40,986 nt of DNA from an uncultured Collinsella sp. (lineage in GTDB: Bacteria; Actinomycetota; Coriobacteriia; Coriobacteriales; Coriobacteriaceae), in NCBI GenBank assembly GCA_958433005.1, contig CAUAWV010000018.1, forward strand, positions 1 to 40,986, written 5' to 3'. Below are positions 23,201-31,390 of this stretch, one piece after another. How positions within the stretch are numbered: position 1 is the first letter of the stretch; each line of letters opens with the position of its first letter. Under the pieces are notes generated by a model. The model saw only the letters and a program-made list of their open reading frames with translations. It ran no database searches and had not been told where the DNA came from. The translations under genes and the position numbers were made by a program.

Positions 23201-24652
23201 TGCCAGCACCCAGGGGTTGACGTTTAGGAAAAACGGTACCGGTCCTAGGGCAAACTGCTCGGTCCAATTGAGGTCGGTTCTTACCTGGAAGAGGGCCTTA
23301 ATATTGCCGTATGCGGGGTCGTTGTTGTTGCCCCAGGTTTTGCCCACCCAATCGTAGGCGAGCGAGCCGTACAGCTGTGTGGCGATATCCATCGTGAACA
23401 GCGGCGTGCAATGGTGGCGAAGGAGCTTGGTGTTTCTTGGATCGGTGCCCGAACCGGCACTCATACTTTTGTACTGATTCCACTTCCCCTCCATTTCGTC
23501 GAGGTAGCGGTTTGCCTGCTTGGCGCCCGACTCGCGCGGTGACTTCTTCCAGTACTCCGGATCCGGATTGCCCGAATCGTTCATATAGCTGGCTGGTTTG
23601 TATCCTCCGCCAAACAGCACGTATCCAGCAAACGAGAAATCGAAGAGGATCGGAAATGTGGGTATCCAGCACGTGAACTTATTGCCGCCGATGCCGGGAA
23701 ACGCCGCGGGGAAATCAAACGGAGTGACCTCTTGGTCCATGGTAGTGGGGACGATAGTGGTCGAGCCCGATTCCGCCTTTGCGGCCGGCGCGGTGACAAC
23801 GGCCATGGGGGATGAGAGCGTGTAGGTTTTGCCCTGATAGTCGAGGACAAAGCGCAGCTTGCACCCTTCCTCCAGAAGGCCCGATGCCGCGTCGAGAAAC
23901 TTGTCTTCGAGTGTGAACGTCGCCAGATTATCCGCGCCTGATGCGCTGGCCTTGATCTGGCCGATCTGCGTGACGGTTTCGGGCGAGCTACCCGTGGCGG
24001 GCATTACCTTGTTGATGTGCAGCGTTGCCTGTCCACCCTGTGGCAGATGTGCCTGTACAATAAAGGCATGCGTGTCGGGTTGGTCGTTTGCCGCGTCGTC
24101 CTTCGGCAATGCCATGAACGTGGCATCAGCGTACTGGATGTCCCATTCGTCGAATGTGAGCTGGCGGAAGTACGGCTCGCCGTCGGACAGCGGACGTGTG
24201 GGTGCGGTTATGGCGGTGCCGCCCTGGATACGCGCAAGGGGAATCTCGACATCGCGGTAGCCCGCCATGCTAATGGAGATGCCGCCGTTAAAGTCGTACG
24301 CGTCGAGAAGCGTTGCCTCGTCCACGTAGTCTTCCGAAAGAGGGGCGACCTCAAAGATGGCCGTGCCTTCGTCATCGGTCGTGGCGGTGAGCTGCTTGCC
24401 TACGGCATAGCGCGATGTGAGCGTGACCTGGGCACCTGCGATGGGCGTATTCTTGTTGGCGACGTCGACCACGACTACACCAAACATGGTGCGCGAGAGA
24501 ACGAGCACCTTGAAGGGATCTTCTTCGTCGGCATAGGCCGCGGTGGGCGCGAACGGCAGCAGGAAGGCATTTTCGCTTCCCGGCACGCGAGGCAACATGA
24601 TGCTCGCCAGCGAGGACGCTCCAGCAACAAGTAACGAACGGCGATCAAGCAT
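20285..24652 (-). CDS. Large exported surface protein, 1455 aa, unknown function
   Basis: ATG 24652 follows GGGAG. The N-terminus MLDRRSLLVAGASS with a hydrophobic core ending AAYA-D looks like a signal peptide of twin-arginine type. Residues about 55-150 resemble a carboxypeptidase-regulatory-like (Cna-B-type) beta-sandwich. The central 800 residues are rich in Trp, Asp and aromatic strands without a recognised domain. A CARDB-like segment (VTVRNDGNTLLTAG) lies near residue 1210. The C-terminus has a Gly/Ser/Asp linker, then KAGVLAGTSD, a hydrophobic helix and RR, resembling a sortase tail whose LPxTG has become LAGTS. It is probably surface-held. It is the only large gene downstream of the LuxR-type regulator on the same strand. 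Confidence 0.75.
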   Translation of the reverse strand: MLDRRSLLVAGASSLASIMLPRVPGSENAFLLPFAPTAAYADEEDPFKVLVLSRTMFGVVVVDVANKNTPIAGAQVTLTSRYAVGKQLTATTDDEGTAIFEVAPLSEDYVDEATLLDAYDFNGGISISMAGYRDVEIPLARIQGGTAITAPTRPLSDGEPYFRQLTFDEWDIQYADATFMALPKDDAANDQPDTHAFIVQAHLPQGGQATLHINKVMPATGSSPETVTQIGQIKASASGADNLATFTLEDKFLDAASGLLEEGCKLRFVLDYQGKTYTLSSPMAVVTAPAAKAESGSTTIVPTTMDQEVTPFDFPAAFPGIGGNKFTCWIPTFPILFDFSFAGYVLFGGGYKPASYMNDSGNPDPEYWKKSPRESGAKQANRYLDEMEGKWNQYKSMSAGSGTDPRNTKLLRHHCTPLFTMDIATQLYGSLAYDWVGKTWGNNNDPAYGNIKALFQVRTDLNWTEQFALGPVPFFLNVNPWVLAKLALAVGAHTHDSGAAFFKNISLDYSNTSGSFTIQIGLAVTFGAGVAGVASSAVRGAASLTLFIGYEKADGHQLPRLRVGADVDVDVILQFVMFKWTTKAWSGSWPTLADSWNMSVNNGDQYVLQRSELALGGDTPYTLDACFGSAGNAEAGGVPQFIASATIVTNAELLARAEVKATAVNVAPVVRDWDQAVTRIELEADAESDDTGQIEHFVHALIENDENAAPMYEYTYIGQATNAVADPNANSACVSEDDRGGIKPSSDNVLFSGVLSEAHMRLTMIAGVECLFRIASVRYGDNGRSRLVVHTKANGTWSAPTPVDFPLGFGEGDVERDGIFDYDFDVVEYTDGRENQDAYVLLVSGERPAGDNTLFDTASTAGILSVVRLRISNDEIRVVSHTSWRSISRGRLQEDGYHCLQCPRITVGKTLVDGRLSGAYLHRRGATAEKALGSEAEVALECFTLWSDVSGDSLTFRQVLRFPQAPSSIELGAPENINGKMVVPVAYETAGGCGCASYAVIGQSIAGWGVMSPDATVPHAVPWPQHTGFLATVNEQLQHITWTRGASAFATQPVGAAGCGPASFSVSSNGRCVLYVENTDGKVGQTYDEEGNPVAVMGKHFRIFASTLAGDLFTEPFVMCELDHPVDQITTFLTSGGMLSALATHIVSAEKSEAKLHGIEVPLVACATPTGAVATSGAVVPGAAGESFLVTVRNDGNTLLTAGTIDLYREGSSQPFSSASIGFGANARMASIYDPELAEDASANDMARVKYALETLGARFATHPLVADNGNAVLAPGCTAQFRMSFAIPESWGDEVGKRVTLYAKARDLVALDPVTLEEIRPGANSALGAVLHELHVPDAACERSEVQVGVCGSADTTGLHDAPMTADGDGGSSGGGADEGGGSDGSSSGSGKDHGNNKRSGKAGVLAGTSDVNAPLMAAAAALAAAGAGLVAYSARRTALETDAAHKVNSDRPR

Positions 24653-24807
24653 CTTGGGCTCCCATCCCGCAAATATCGGTGGAAATAATCCAATTTTGCG
24701 AGAAGACGCTTCGTGGCGGTAGTGCCGTTCGATGGCCAAAATGTCCAAATTGATCGAGCGAAGCGCTGGGTTCCGGAACGCGTTCGATGCGCTTGGCAGC
24801 CCGGTCG

Positions 24808-25812
24808 CTAACGCAACATATGCGCGACCAGCTCGGCGCGTGTGCCGATGCCAAGCTTTGCGTATACGCCGGATAGGCGGTTTTTGACGGTGCCCGGCGA
24901 TACTCCCATATGGCGTGCGATTTCGGCGTTGGTCCACCCACGACAGGCGAGCATGGCCATGGTGAATTCCGTGGTCGTTAGATCGTCGGCCACGTCCTCG
25001 CCCGAATCGGGGTTGTGGATGCGCCGCCAGCCGTAGCTGAAGCGGTACGTGATCTCGATGATGCGCGCGAAATCGTCAGGGTATTGCGTTTTTAGGCACG
25101 CCTCGATGAGCCCCTGTAAAAGGCCGTGGTGCTCGCCGATGAGCTCGATGAGGCCGTCGGGGCGCGCAATGTCCCAAGCGGCGCCAAAATGCGCTTTTGC
25201 GGCGTCGACGTCTTTGAGACTCATGTATGCCATGGAAGCTGCCAGGTGCAGGAACAGTTCCGAGATGGGATAGCTTCCCTGTTTCATAATTAGGGCGTTT
25301 TCCGCCATGCCCAGACTGCGGCCATATTCGCCGCGCAGGTACAGGGCATGCGCCATCACGTAGCTGGCGAACAAGCGCAGGCCTTCGGGCAGATGCGCCG
25401 CAAGCGGATAAAACTCTTCGGCAGAATACGGGGAAGGCAAGTGCAGCAGGACGCTCGCGGCCGAGGCGAACAGGATATGCGTGGCGTGGACGGCGGGCGA
25501 TTCCTCGTCAGTTGGCGTATCGAGGATGCCCGCAAGGCACCGGCGGGCGTCGGCGATACGGTTGAGCGACAGACTGGCGTATCCGCAGATAAAGCATGCG
25601 GAATAGCGCAGTGCGGGATCGGTGGCGTCAAGATAGGGGCGCGCCGTCTTGGCAGCAAGGGTGGCCTGTCCGCGAAAGTACAGCGCTTCTGCCGTGGCAA
25701 TGGCGCGCGAATCGGGGTCGGAAATGCCTGCAACCGCAGCGTCCATCTGCCCCGGCACAAAGGCAGTGCACATCAACGGCATGGGAACGCATGGGTAGCC
25801 ATCGCAGTCCAT
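24808..25812 (-). CDS. LuxR-type transcriptional regulator with a helical-repeat sensor part
   Basis: The protein is 334 aa from ATG 25812 with GGGAG upstream. The first 260 residues are all-helical, TPR-like (ALYFRGQATLAAK, ALYLRGEYGRSLGMAENAL). The last 60 form a LuxR HTH: LTTTEFTMAMLACRGWTNAE, then MGVSPGTVKNRLSGVYAKLG. No receiver domain is seen. It stands 155 bp upstream of the giant exported protein on the same strand and may activate it. Such regulators are abundant in Coriobacteria, usually with membrane sensors; this one seems soluble. Confidence 0.85.
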   Translation of the reverse strand: MDCDGYPCVPMPLMCTAFVPGQMDAAVAGISDPDSRAIATAEALYFRGQATLAAKTARPYLDATDPALRYSACFICGYASLSLNRIADARRCLAGILDTPTDEESPAVHATHILFASAASVLLHLPSPYSAEEFYPLAAHLPEGLRLFASYVMAHALYLRGEYGRSLGMAENALIMKQGSYPISELFLHLAASMAYMSLKDVDAAKAHFGAAWDIARPDGLIELIGEHHGLLQGLIEACLKTQYPDDFARIIEITYRFSYGWRRIHNPDSGEDVADDLTTTEFTMAMLACRGWTNAEIARHMGVSPGTVKNRLSGVYAKLGIGTRAELVAHMLR

Positions 25813-26037
25813 CTTCCATCTCCCAACAGCTGGCAACAATAGCAGCAATTGTACTCCTGTTGCTCGGGACTTGAATTTGTGGGTATCGCCTACGATTGTG
25901 CCGAACGTATAAAGGAAGAGTCTATTGGCGATGCTCCCAAGGTGGCTACCGAAGCCTAGCTGACCTCGACATTAGGAAAAAATACCACCCCTGTAAAAAG
26001 CTCTGTCGCAGCGATGGGAAACGCATCTCGTTCTGCA

Positions 26038-26043
26038 TATAAT
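26038..26043 (+). promoter_or_regulatory. -10 box of guaA
   Basis: A perfect TATAAT at 26038-26043 lies 67 bp before the guaA start, with TG four bases upstream of it. The -35 at 17 bp (TGGGAA) is poor. Confidence 0.5.
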
Positions 26044-26109
26044 GAGGTCATGTGACGGTGCGTTTGCATACGTGTAACGCATTCCCATCGAACCGAAAAG
26101 GAGCTCTGC

Positions 26110-27090
26110 ATGGATCCCAACAAGCGTCCCGACGACATGGTGCGTATCACCACTCCCGAACTTGCCCAGGCGTTCATCGAAGAGCAGGTCGCTGCAATCC
26201 GCGAGCAGATCGGCGACAAGAAGGTCCTGCTGGCCCTTTCGGGCGGCGTTGACAGCTCGGTTGTCGCGGCCTTGCTCATCAAGGCCATCGGCAAGCAACT
26301 CATCTGCGTGCACGTGAACCACGGCCTGATGCGCAAGGGCGAGAGCGAGCAGGTCGTCGACGTCTTCAAGAACCAGATGGACGCCAACCTGGTCTATGTT
26401 GACGCGACTGATCGCTTCCTGGATAAGCTCGTGGACGTCGAGGAGCCCGAGGCCAAGCGTAAGATTATCGGCGCCGAGTTCATTCGCGTGTTCGAGGAGG
26501 AGGCCCGCAAGGTTGGCGACGAGGTTAGCTTCCTCGCCCAGGGCACCATCTATCCCGACATCCTGGAGTCCCAGGATGGCGTGAAGGCTCACCACAACGT
26601 GGGCGGCCTGCCCGATGACCTGCAGTTTGAGCTCTGCGAGCCCGTCAAGCTGCTGTACAAGGACGAGGTGCGCGTCGTGGGCCGCGAGCTCGGCCTGCCC
26701 GAGAACATGGTTGAGCGTCAGCCGTTCCCCGGTCCTGGCCTGGGCGTCCGCTGCCTTGGCGCCATCACCCGCGACCGTCTTGAGGCGCTGCGCGAAGCCG
26801 ACGCCATCGTGCGCGAGGAGATCGACAAGGCAGGTCTGACCATCTGGCAGTATTTTGCCGTCGTGCCCGACTTCCGCGCCACCGGCGTGCGCGAGGGTAA
26901 GCGCGCCTACGACTGGCCCTGCATCATCCGCTGCATCAACACCGTTGACGTCATGACCGCCGAGGTGCCCGAGCTCGACTGGGCGCTGCTCAAGCGTATT
27001 ACCGCTCGCGTCACCGCCGAGGTTCCCGGCATCTGCCGAGTGTGCTACGACCTCACGCCGAAGTCCGTCGGCACGGTCGAGTGGGAGTAA
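26110..27090 (+). CDS. guaA: GMP synthase ATP-pyrophosphatase subunit (no amidotransferase domain)
   Basis: The protein is 326 aa. ATG 26110 follows AAAGGAG. The PP-loop SGGVDSS (44-50) adenylates XMP. KAHHNVGGLP and the C-terminal dimerisation domain (FPGPGLGVRCLG, then RCINTVDVMTAE and a VEWE end) are complete. Bacterial GuaA is normally about 510-525 aa with an N-terminal glutamine amidotransferase. Here the first 27 residues replace it. It should make GMP from XMP, either using free ammonia or with a separate glutaminase subunit as in archaea; no such gene is in the window. The extra N-terminal helix might dock a partner. Confidence 0.93.
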   Translation: MDPNKRPDDMVRITTPELAQAFIEEQVAAIREQIGDKKVLLALSGGVDSSVVAALLIKAIGKQLICVHVNHGLMRKGESEQVVDVFKNQMDANLVYVDATDRFLDKLVDVEEPEAKRKIIGAEFIRVFEEEARKVGDEVSFLAQGTIYPDILESQDGVKAHHNVGGLPDDLQFELCEPVKLLYKDEVRVVGRELGLPENMVERQPFPGPGLGVRCLGAITRDRLEALREADAIVREEIDKAGLTIWQYFAVVPDFRATGVREGKRAYDWPCIIRCINTVDVMTAEVPELDWALLKRITARVTAEVPGICRVCYDLTPKSVGTVEWE

Positions 27091-27123
27091 GCTAACTCAG
27101 CTGGTAGGCGACGAGAACTAGCA

Positions 27124-27156
27124 GATGTGACAAAGGGACAGTCCCTTTGTCACATC
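27124..27156. repeat. REP-like palindrome, copy 1
   Basis: GATGTGACAAAGGGAC-A-GTCCCTTTGTCACATC is a perfect 33-bp palindrome with a one-base centre. Relatives lie at 33093, 36557, 38411 and 38807. All are intergenic, as in REP elements. Confidence 0.85.
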
Positions 27157-27170
27157 CTCGATATTATGTG

Positions 27171-27201
27171 CGGGATGGTACGCCACGCGGCGTGCCATCC
27201 C
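27171..27201. terminator. Bidirectional hairpin between guaA and the kinase gene
   Basis: GGGATGGTACGCC and GGCGTGCCATCCC pair around ACGC, with one mismatch-like A-G pair, followed by GTTCGTTATTTT. It lies between converging genes. A related hairpin follows the REP copy at 33093, so palindrome and hairpin travel together. Confidence 0.6.
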
Positions 27202-27206
27202 GTTCG

Positions 27207-28355
27207 TTATTTTAATGAGCCGAGTGCGCGAGTGGGAAGAGTCACGAGCATGGTCGTTCCGCGCTCCGAGCTCTTTTCGACCTCGATGGAGCCGCCGTGA
27301 AGTGCGGCGATCTCCCAGACCAGCGCAAGCCCCAGCCCCACGCCGCCGTATGCCCTGCTGCGCGATTTGTCGACGCGATAGAAGGGCTGAAAGATGCTCG
27401 TCTGGTATTGCTCGGGAATGCCCGGCCCCTGGTCGCGCACGCGTAGCAGCACGCGGTCGCCTTCGGCGCAGGCGTTGATTTGCACGGTCGAGTTGGGCGC
27501 GCTATAGCGTATGGCGTTTTCGGTCAAGTTGAACAGCAACCGATAGATCAGCGTGTCGCTGCCGATCGTTTGCGCGTCGCCCTCACTTGTAAGCGTGATG
27601 TCTTTTTGCTCGGCAAGGGGTGCCAGGTCCGTGAGCACTTCTTCGATCATCGGCGCTAGGTCAATCACATCGTTGCAAGGGACACTGCGCAGCTCGCTCA
27701 TCTCGAGCAGGGTCTTTGTCATGTGCGTCATTCGCTCGGTCTGCTCCTGCAGCAGCCCGAGCAGGCTCGCTGTATCGGCGTCGACGTCGGGGTGCTCGGC
27801 GCAAAACAGCTCGACCTGGGCCTGCATGAGCGCAAGTGGCGTGCGCAGCTCGTGCGCCGCATTGCCCGTAAACTGTCTTTGTGCGGAAAATCCCTCGTCA
27901 AGGCGGGCAATCATGTCGTTAAACGACGCGCTGCAGCGCCTGAGTTCAGAGGGCACGTCCTCGCTGATTTTTGTGTCGGCGAGGTTGTCGGGCCGCACGC
28001 TCTCGACTTGCGTCGCAAAGAAGCGCAACGGCCGCAGCGCATGTCCGCTTACAAAGTAGGCCAGCACGCCGCCGAGCAGCGTCACCGCCGCAGTTATATA
28101 CCAGCTCGTCGCGCCAAACGATTCTTGGGCGTCGTTCACGACGATGGTCAGCGCGTCGTCGAGCTCTTTGTTTGTCGGGTCAAATGAGCTGGGCGAGGCC
28201 GCCTCCACCTTGCTGTGCGCCGACGCTTCTGCACCAATCGAGTCCATGTAGCGCATGCCGGAGTAGCCAACCAGGCAATTCATAAGTACGCAGGTCGAAC
28301 ATATCAGCAGTGCCGTCATCAACGTGATGCGCCACTGCAGCGACAACCGCTTCAT
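27207..28355 (-). CDS. Sensor histidine kinase
   Basis: The protein is 382 aa with two membrane helices (about 10-30 and 86-105) enclosing a short outer domain. A HAMP-like linker, HisKA with AAHELRTPL (H168), and HATPase with N box NLTENAIRYS and GPGIP, GGVGLGLAL follow. It starts inside the end of the response regulator gene (ATGA overlap), so the two are coupled. It should phosphorylate that regulator. The adjacent divergent redox genes (29116-31164) are plausible targets, by location only. Confidence 0.93.
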   Translation of the reverse strand: MKRLSLQWRITLMTALLICSTCVLMNCLVGYSGMRYMDSIGAEASAHSKVEAASPSSFDPTNKELDDALTIVVNDAQESFGATSWYITAAVTLLGGVLAYFVSGHALRPLRFFATQVESVRPDNLADTKISEDVPSELRRCSASFNDMIARLDEGFSAQRQFTGNAAHELRTPLALMQAQVELFCAEHPDVDADTASLLGLLQEQTERMTHMTKTLLEMSELRSVPCNDVIDLAPMIEEVLTDLAPLAEQKDITLTSEGDAQTIGSDTLIYRLLFNLTENAIRYSAPNSTVQINACAEGDRVLLRVRDQGPGIPEQYQTSIFQPFYRVDKSRSRAYGGVGLGLALVWEIAALHGGSIEVEKSSERGTTMLVTLPTRALGSLK

Positions 28356-29026
28356 TTGCCATCCTCCATAACGTAGCCTTCGCCGATTCGGTTGCGGATG
28401 GGGTCGTGCCCCAACGCGCCGCGCAGCTTTTTGCGCAGCGACGAGATGTGCACGCGGGTCGCGTTGCTAAAGCTGTTGACGCTGCTGTCCCATACGTGGT
28501 CGATGAGCTCCTCCTGGCTCACCGGCCGCCCCTGGTTAAGCATCAGGTATTCCAAGATGCCGGTCTCCTTGCGCGTGAGGGACAGGATCTCGTCGCCCAC
28601 TGTGGCGAGGCGCGCCTTGGTGTCAAAGCTCAGCGATCCACAGGTTAGAACAACGTCGCTTTGTGTAAAGCGTCTGAGGGTAAGGCTGCGAATCCTTGCC
28701 GCAAGCTCGTCAAGATGAAACGGCTTGGTGAGGTAGTCGTTGGCGCCCGCATCGAGCCCCGCTACCTTGTCGGAGACCTCGCCACGTGCCGAGAGCACAA
28801 GCACCTTGGTCTCACAATCAGCTGTCCTGAGTTGCCTGAGCACGGTCATGCCGTCGACATGGGGGAGATTGAGGTCGAGCACGACAAGATCAAAGGTCTC
28901 GACATCGAGCAGATCGAGGGCCTGCTGCCCGTCGTAGCAGCAGTCGACGCTATAGGCCAAGTTGCGCAGGCTGCGTGCGATCGCATCGCACAGCGCCCGC
29001 TCGTCCTCGATGACCAAGATGCGCAT
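28352..29026 (-). CDS. OmpR/PhoB-family response regulator
   Basis: The protein is 224 aa: a receiver domain with IEDER (6-10), the phospho-acceptor D51 in VVLDLNLP and the conserved Lys in YLTKPF, then a winged-helix DNA-binding domain with VSQEELIDHVW and a THISSLRKKL recognition helix. ATG 29026 follows AAGGAG. It is first gene of the operon with the kinase. The 89-bp divergent region to the CXXC micro-protein would hold binding sites. Confidence 0.93.
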   Translation of the reverse strand: MRILVIEDERALCDAIARSLRNLAYSVDCCYDGQQALDLLDVETFDLVVLDLNLPHVDGMTVLRQLRTADCETKVLVLSARGEVSDKVAGLDAGANDYLTKPFHLDELAARIRSLTLRRFTQSDVVLTCGSLSFDTKARLATVGDEILSLTRKETGILEYLMLNQGRPVSQEELIDHVWDSSVNSFSNATRVHISSLRKKLRGALGHDPIRNRIGEGYVMEDGK

Positions 29027-29115
29027 AACGTTCTCCTTGCATAATCATTCACGCTTAACACGGATTTTATAGTCGGTATGGTCCAATGGGTCGCGAAACG
29101 AAAGGAGTGGTCAGA

Positions 29116-29262
29116 TTGTTCAAAGCGATTAAGCCTGTGGCGCAGGTGGCTTTGCTGATCGTTGGGGTAGCCATGGTTGGCTTTGGAATTATGCGCGGCG
29201 AGGCAGATGCCGTGCTGGCCAAGGCAATCAGGCTGTGCTTGGAGTGTATCGGAATTGGATAA
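29116..29262 (+). CDS. CD1871A-family CXXC micro-protein
   Basis: The product is 48 aa: a short polar start, one membrane helix (VALLIVGVAMVGFGIM), a GEADAVLAKA linker and the end CLECIGIG. It matches the small CD1871A-type CXXC proteins found next to NapH-like ferredoxins. TTG 29116 is chosen because AAAGGAG (29101-29107) lies 8 bp upstream; an in-frame ATG at 29086 lacks a site. Its stop overlaps the TTG start of the next gene. It may take part in electron transfer or cluster delivery to the polyferredoxin-like protein. Confidence 0.75.
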   Translation: MFKAIKPVAQVALLIVGVAMVGFGIMRGEADAVLAKAIRLCLECIGIG

Positions 29263-30166
29263 AAGAAAAAACACTGCATCGCATCTTTTAGCGCGATTTC
29301 GTGGATTGATTCAGGCGGCGGCGACGCTTGCGACCAATATTCACCTGCCTAACTTTGCCAAGGGCGGCATCTACCAGGGAGCGGGCAAAGCCGTCTGCGT
29401 GCCGGGCCTCAACTGCTACTCGTGTCCAGCGGCCTCGGGTGCGTGCCCCATCGGGTCGTTTCAGTCGGTGGTGGGCTCGTCTAAGTTTAGCTTCTCGTAT
29501 TACGTCACCGGAACGCTCATTCTGATAGGCGTGCTGCTGGGACGTTTTGTATTCGGCTTTTTTTGCCCGTTTGGATGGCTACAATAGCTTTTGCATAAGA
29601 TTCCCAGCAAAAAGCTCTCCACGAAAAAGCTCAAGCCGCTCACGTACATCAAGTATGCCGTGCTGCTGTTTGCCGTGGTGCTGCTGCCCGTCTTGGTGGT
29701 TAACGATGTGGGTATGGGCGACCCGTTCTTTTGCAAGTACATCTGCCCGCAAGGTGTGCTCGAGGGCGCGATTCCGCTGTCCATCATGAACGTGGGAATC
29801 CGCTCCGCGCTGGGAAAGCTCTTTTCCTGGAAGCTCGCGATCCTCATTGTGGTTGCGGTGCTGAGCGTGCTGTTCTATCGCCCCTTCTGCAAATGGATTT
29901 GCCCCCTCGGCGCATTTTATGCGCTCATGAACAAGGTGTCTTTGCTGGGGATCCAGGTTGACCAGTGCAAATGCGTCTCGTGCGGCAAGTGCGCCAAGGT
30001 GTGTCAAATGGACGTGGACGTTACGCGTACGCCCGACCATGCCGAGTGCATTCGTTGCGGCAAATGCGTGGGCGCGTGCCCCGTCGATGCTATTAGCTTT
30101 CGCTATGGGCTGGGTGTGACGGGCGACAAACCCGCGCAGTCCACGCAAGCCTGCGAAAACAAATAG
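29255..30166 (+). pseudogene. NapH/CcoG-like 4Fe-4S membrane protein, split by an amber codon
   Basis: One continuous frame from TTG 29255 encodes about 303 residues. The first part has CVPGLNCYSCPAASGACPIG and FFCPFGWLQ. Then TAG 29585-29587 interrupts, where a Glu codon (GAG) would be expected before LLHKIPSKKLS. The second part has KYICPQGVLEG, WICPLGAFYAL and two ferredoxin motifs: CKCVSCGKCAKVC and CIRCGKC..ACP. Four to five membrane helices are present. The whole resembles membrane electron carriers that pass electrons to exported redox proteins. Either the gene is freshly dead, or the halves are made separately (TTG 29591), or the codon is read through. Upstream and downstream partners are intact, which makes loss recent. 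Confidence 0.8.
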
Positions 30167-30201
30167 GTACCTATATAAGTTTCGATATAAACGGAGGAAC
30201 C

Positions 30202-31164
30202 ATGAAACTGTCAAAAATTGCAGCTCTGTTGATGCTGCCCGTGCTGGCGCTGACTCTCGCGGCGTGCTCTGCCCCCAAGGGCGACGCGAAGGGTGCTACG
30301 AGCGGCGATGCGCAGATTGCCGAGCTCATAGCGCAAAAGCCGTCGAGTGCCGAGGAGGCGGCCGAGCTGTACCAGCAGCTGCTGCAAAAGGAAAACGAGA
30401 TCTTTGCGAGCGATAACGCCCTATGGGAAAAGGTGTTCCTTGCGGCCAACAAAGACACTCCCATGATTGAGGACGGCAAGAACTACGGTGACTTCTTGCT
30501 CGATACCATCGAGGGCGCCAAGGATCAGTTTGCGGCTGACGAGCTTAAGACGCTTAAGGCCGGCGCGCAGCAGGTCAAGGAGATCGAGGACAAGCTCATG
30601 GCGCTGGAGAAGGAGTTCCCCGGATGCGGCAGCACGCCCGGCGAGGGGGAGAGCGTCGATGCCTCGACCGCAGGCATGACTAACGGCGAGAGCGGGGAGA
30701 CGAAGTTCCCCAGCTTTAAGGGCAAGGACTTGGACGGCAACGATGTAAACAGCGACGAGCTGTTCTCCAAGAACAAGGTCACCGTCATGAACTTCTGGTT
30801 TACCACCTGCAAGCCGTGCGTGGGAGAGCTGGGCGATCTGGAGAAGCTCAACAAGGAGCTTGCCGAGAAGGGCGGCCAGGTCGTGGGCGTTAATTCCTTT
30901 ACGCTCGATGGCAACAAAGACGAGGTGGCCGATGCCAAGGACGTGCTTTCCAAGAAGGGCGTGACGTATAAGAACATCTGGTTTAAGTCGGACAGCGAGG
31001 CCGGAAAGTTCACCTCCAACCTGTACTCGTTCCCGACCACCTACGTGATCGACCAGAACGGTAACATTGTGGGAGAGCCGATCATGGGCGGCATCAACTC
31101 CGCTGAGCAGCGCGAGGCGCTCAACAAACTGATCGATCAGGCACTCGCGAAGAGCGAACAGTAA
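30202..31164 (+). CDS. TlpA/thioredoxin-fold lipoprotein
   Basis: The protein is 320 aa. ATG 30202 follows GGAGG. It has a lipoprotein signal peptide with LAAC (Cys 22), a helical, acidic region (30-145), a Gly/Ser/Thr linker, and a TlpA domain (165-320) with FWFTTCKPC (Cys 203 and 206) and the cis-Pro segment FPTTYVID. It is a surface thiol-disulfide oxidoreductase. With the micro-protein and the 4Fe-4S membrane protein upstream it could form a pathway carrying electrons across the membrane to keep exported thiols reduced. A terminator follows. Confidence 0.9.
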   Translation: MKLSKIAALLMLPVLALTLAACSAPKGDAKGATSGDAQIAELIAQKPSSAEEAAELYQQLLQKENEIFASDNALWEKVFLAANKDTPMIEDGKNYGDFLLDTIEGAKDQFAADELKTLKAGAQQVKEIEDKLMALEKEFPGCGSTPGEGESVDASTAGMTNGESGETKFPSFKGKDLDGNDVNSDELFSKNKVTVMNFWFTTCKPCVGELGDLEKLNKELAEKGGQVVGVNSFTLDGNKDEVADAKDVLSKKGVTYKNIWFKSDSEAGKFTSNLYSFPTTYVIDQNGNIVGEPIMGGINSAEQREALNKLIDQALAKSEQ

Positions 31165-31189
31165 GTCCGTGGGACAGACAACTGAAGGG

Positions 31190-31217
31190 GAGTCGCTGGA
31201 AACAGCGACTCTTTTTT
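31190..31217 (+). terminator. Terminator after the thioredoxin-fold lipoprotein
   Basis: GAGTCGCTG (31190-31198) pairs with CAGCGACTC (31203-31211) around GAAA, followed by six T. It is a textbook intrinsic terminator. Confidence 0.92.
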
Positions 31218-31235
31218 CTGCTTCGGGGTAGCATC

Positions 31236-31388
31236 ATGGGTATACGTCGAAAGGGCACGCAGCTTTTCGTGCATTGCCCGAGCGGTGCGCGAAGCAACCA
31301 AGCTGTGAGTTTTCTTAAGCGTTCTGGGTATGGCAGTGTCAAGAATATCGGCGGCATAAGCGGCTACACGGGAAAGGTGGTGCGTTAG
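31236..31388 (+). CDS. Half-length rhodanese-like protein
   Basis: The frame is 50 aa: MGIRRKGTQLFVHCPSGARS, a helix SNQAVSFLKRSGY and an IGGISGYTGK end. This is the C-terminal half of a rhodanese with the active loop CPSGAR (Cys 14). The normal N-terminal half with the DVRxxxEY motif is missing and replaced by six residues right after a terminator. It ends 2 bp before the reductase start. It may be a remnant of a longer rhodanese cut at its 5' end, or a small leader gene; no strong ribosome binding site is seen. Confidence 0.6.
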   Translation: MGIRRKGTQLFVHCPSGARSNQAVSFLKRSGYGSVKNIGGISGYTGKVVR

Positions 31389-31390
31389 CT

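Noticed and set aside
26044..26109. Purine riboswitch in the guaA leader
   Set aside because: The leader is only about 60 nt and lacks the three-way junction motifs of purine aptamers.
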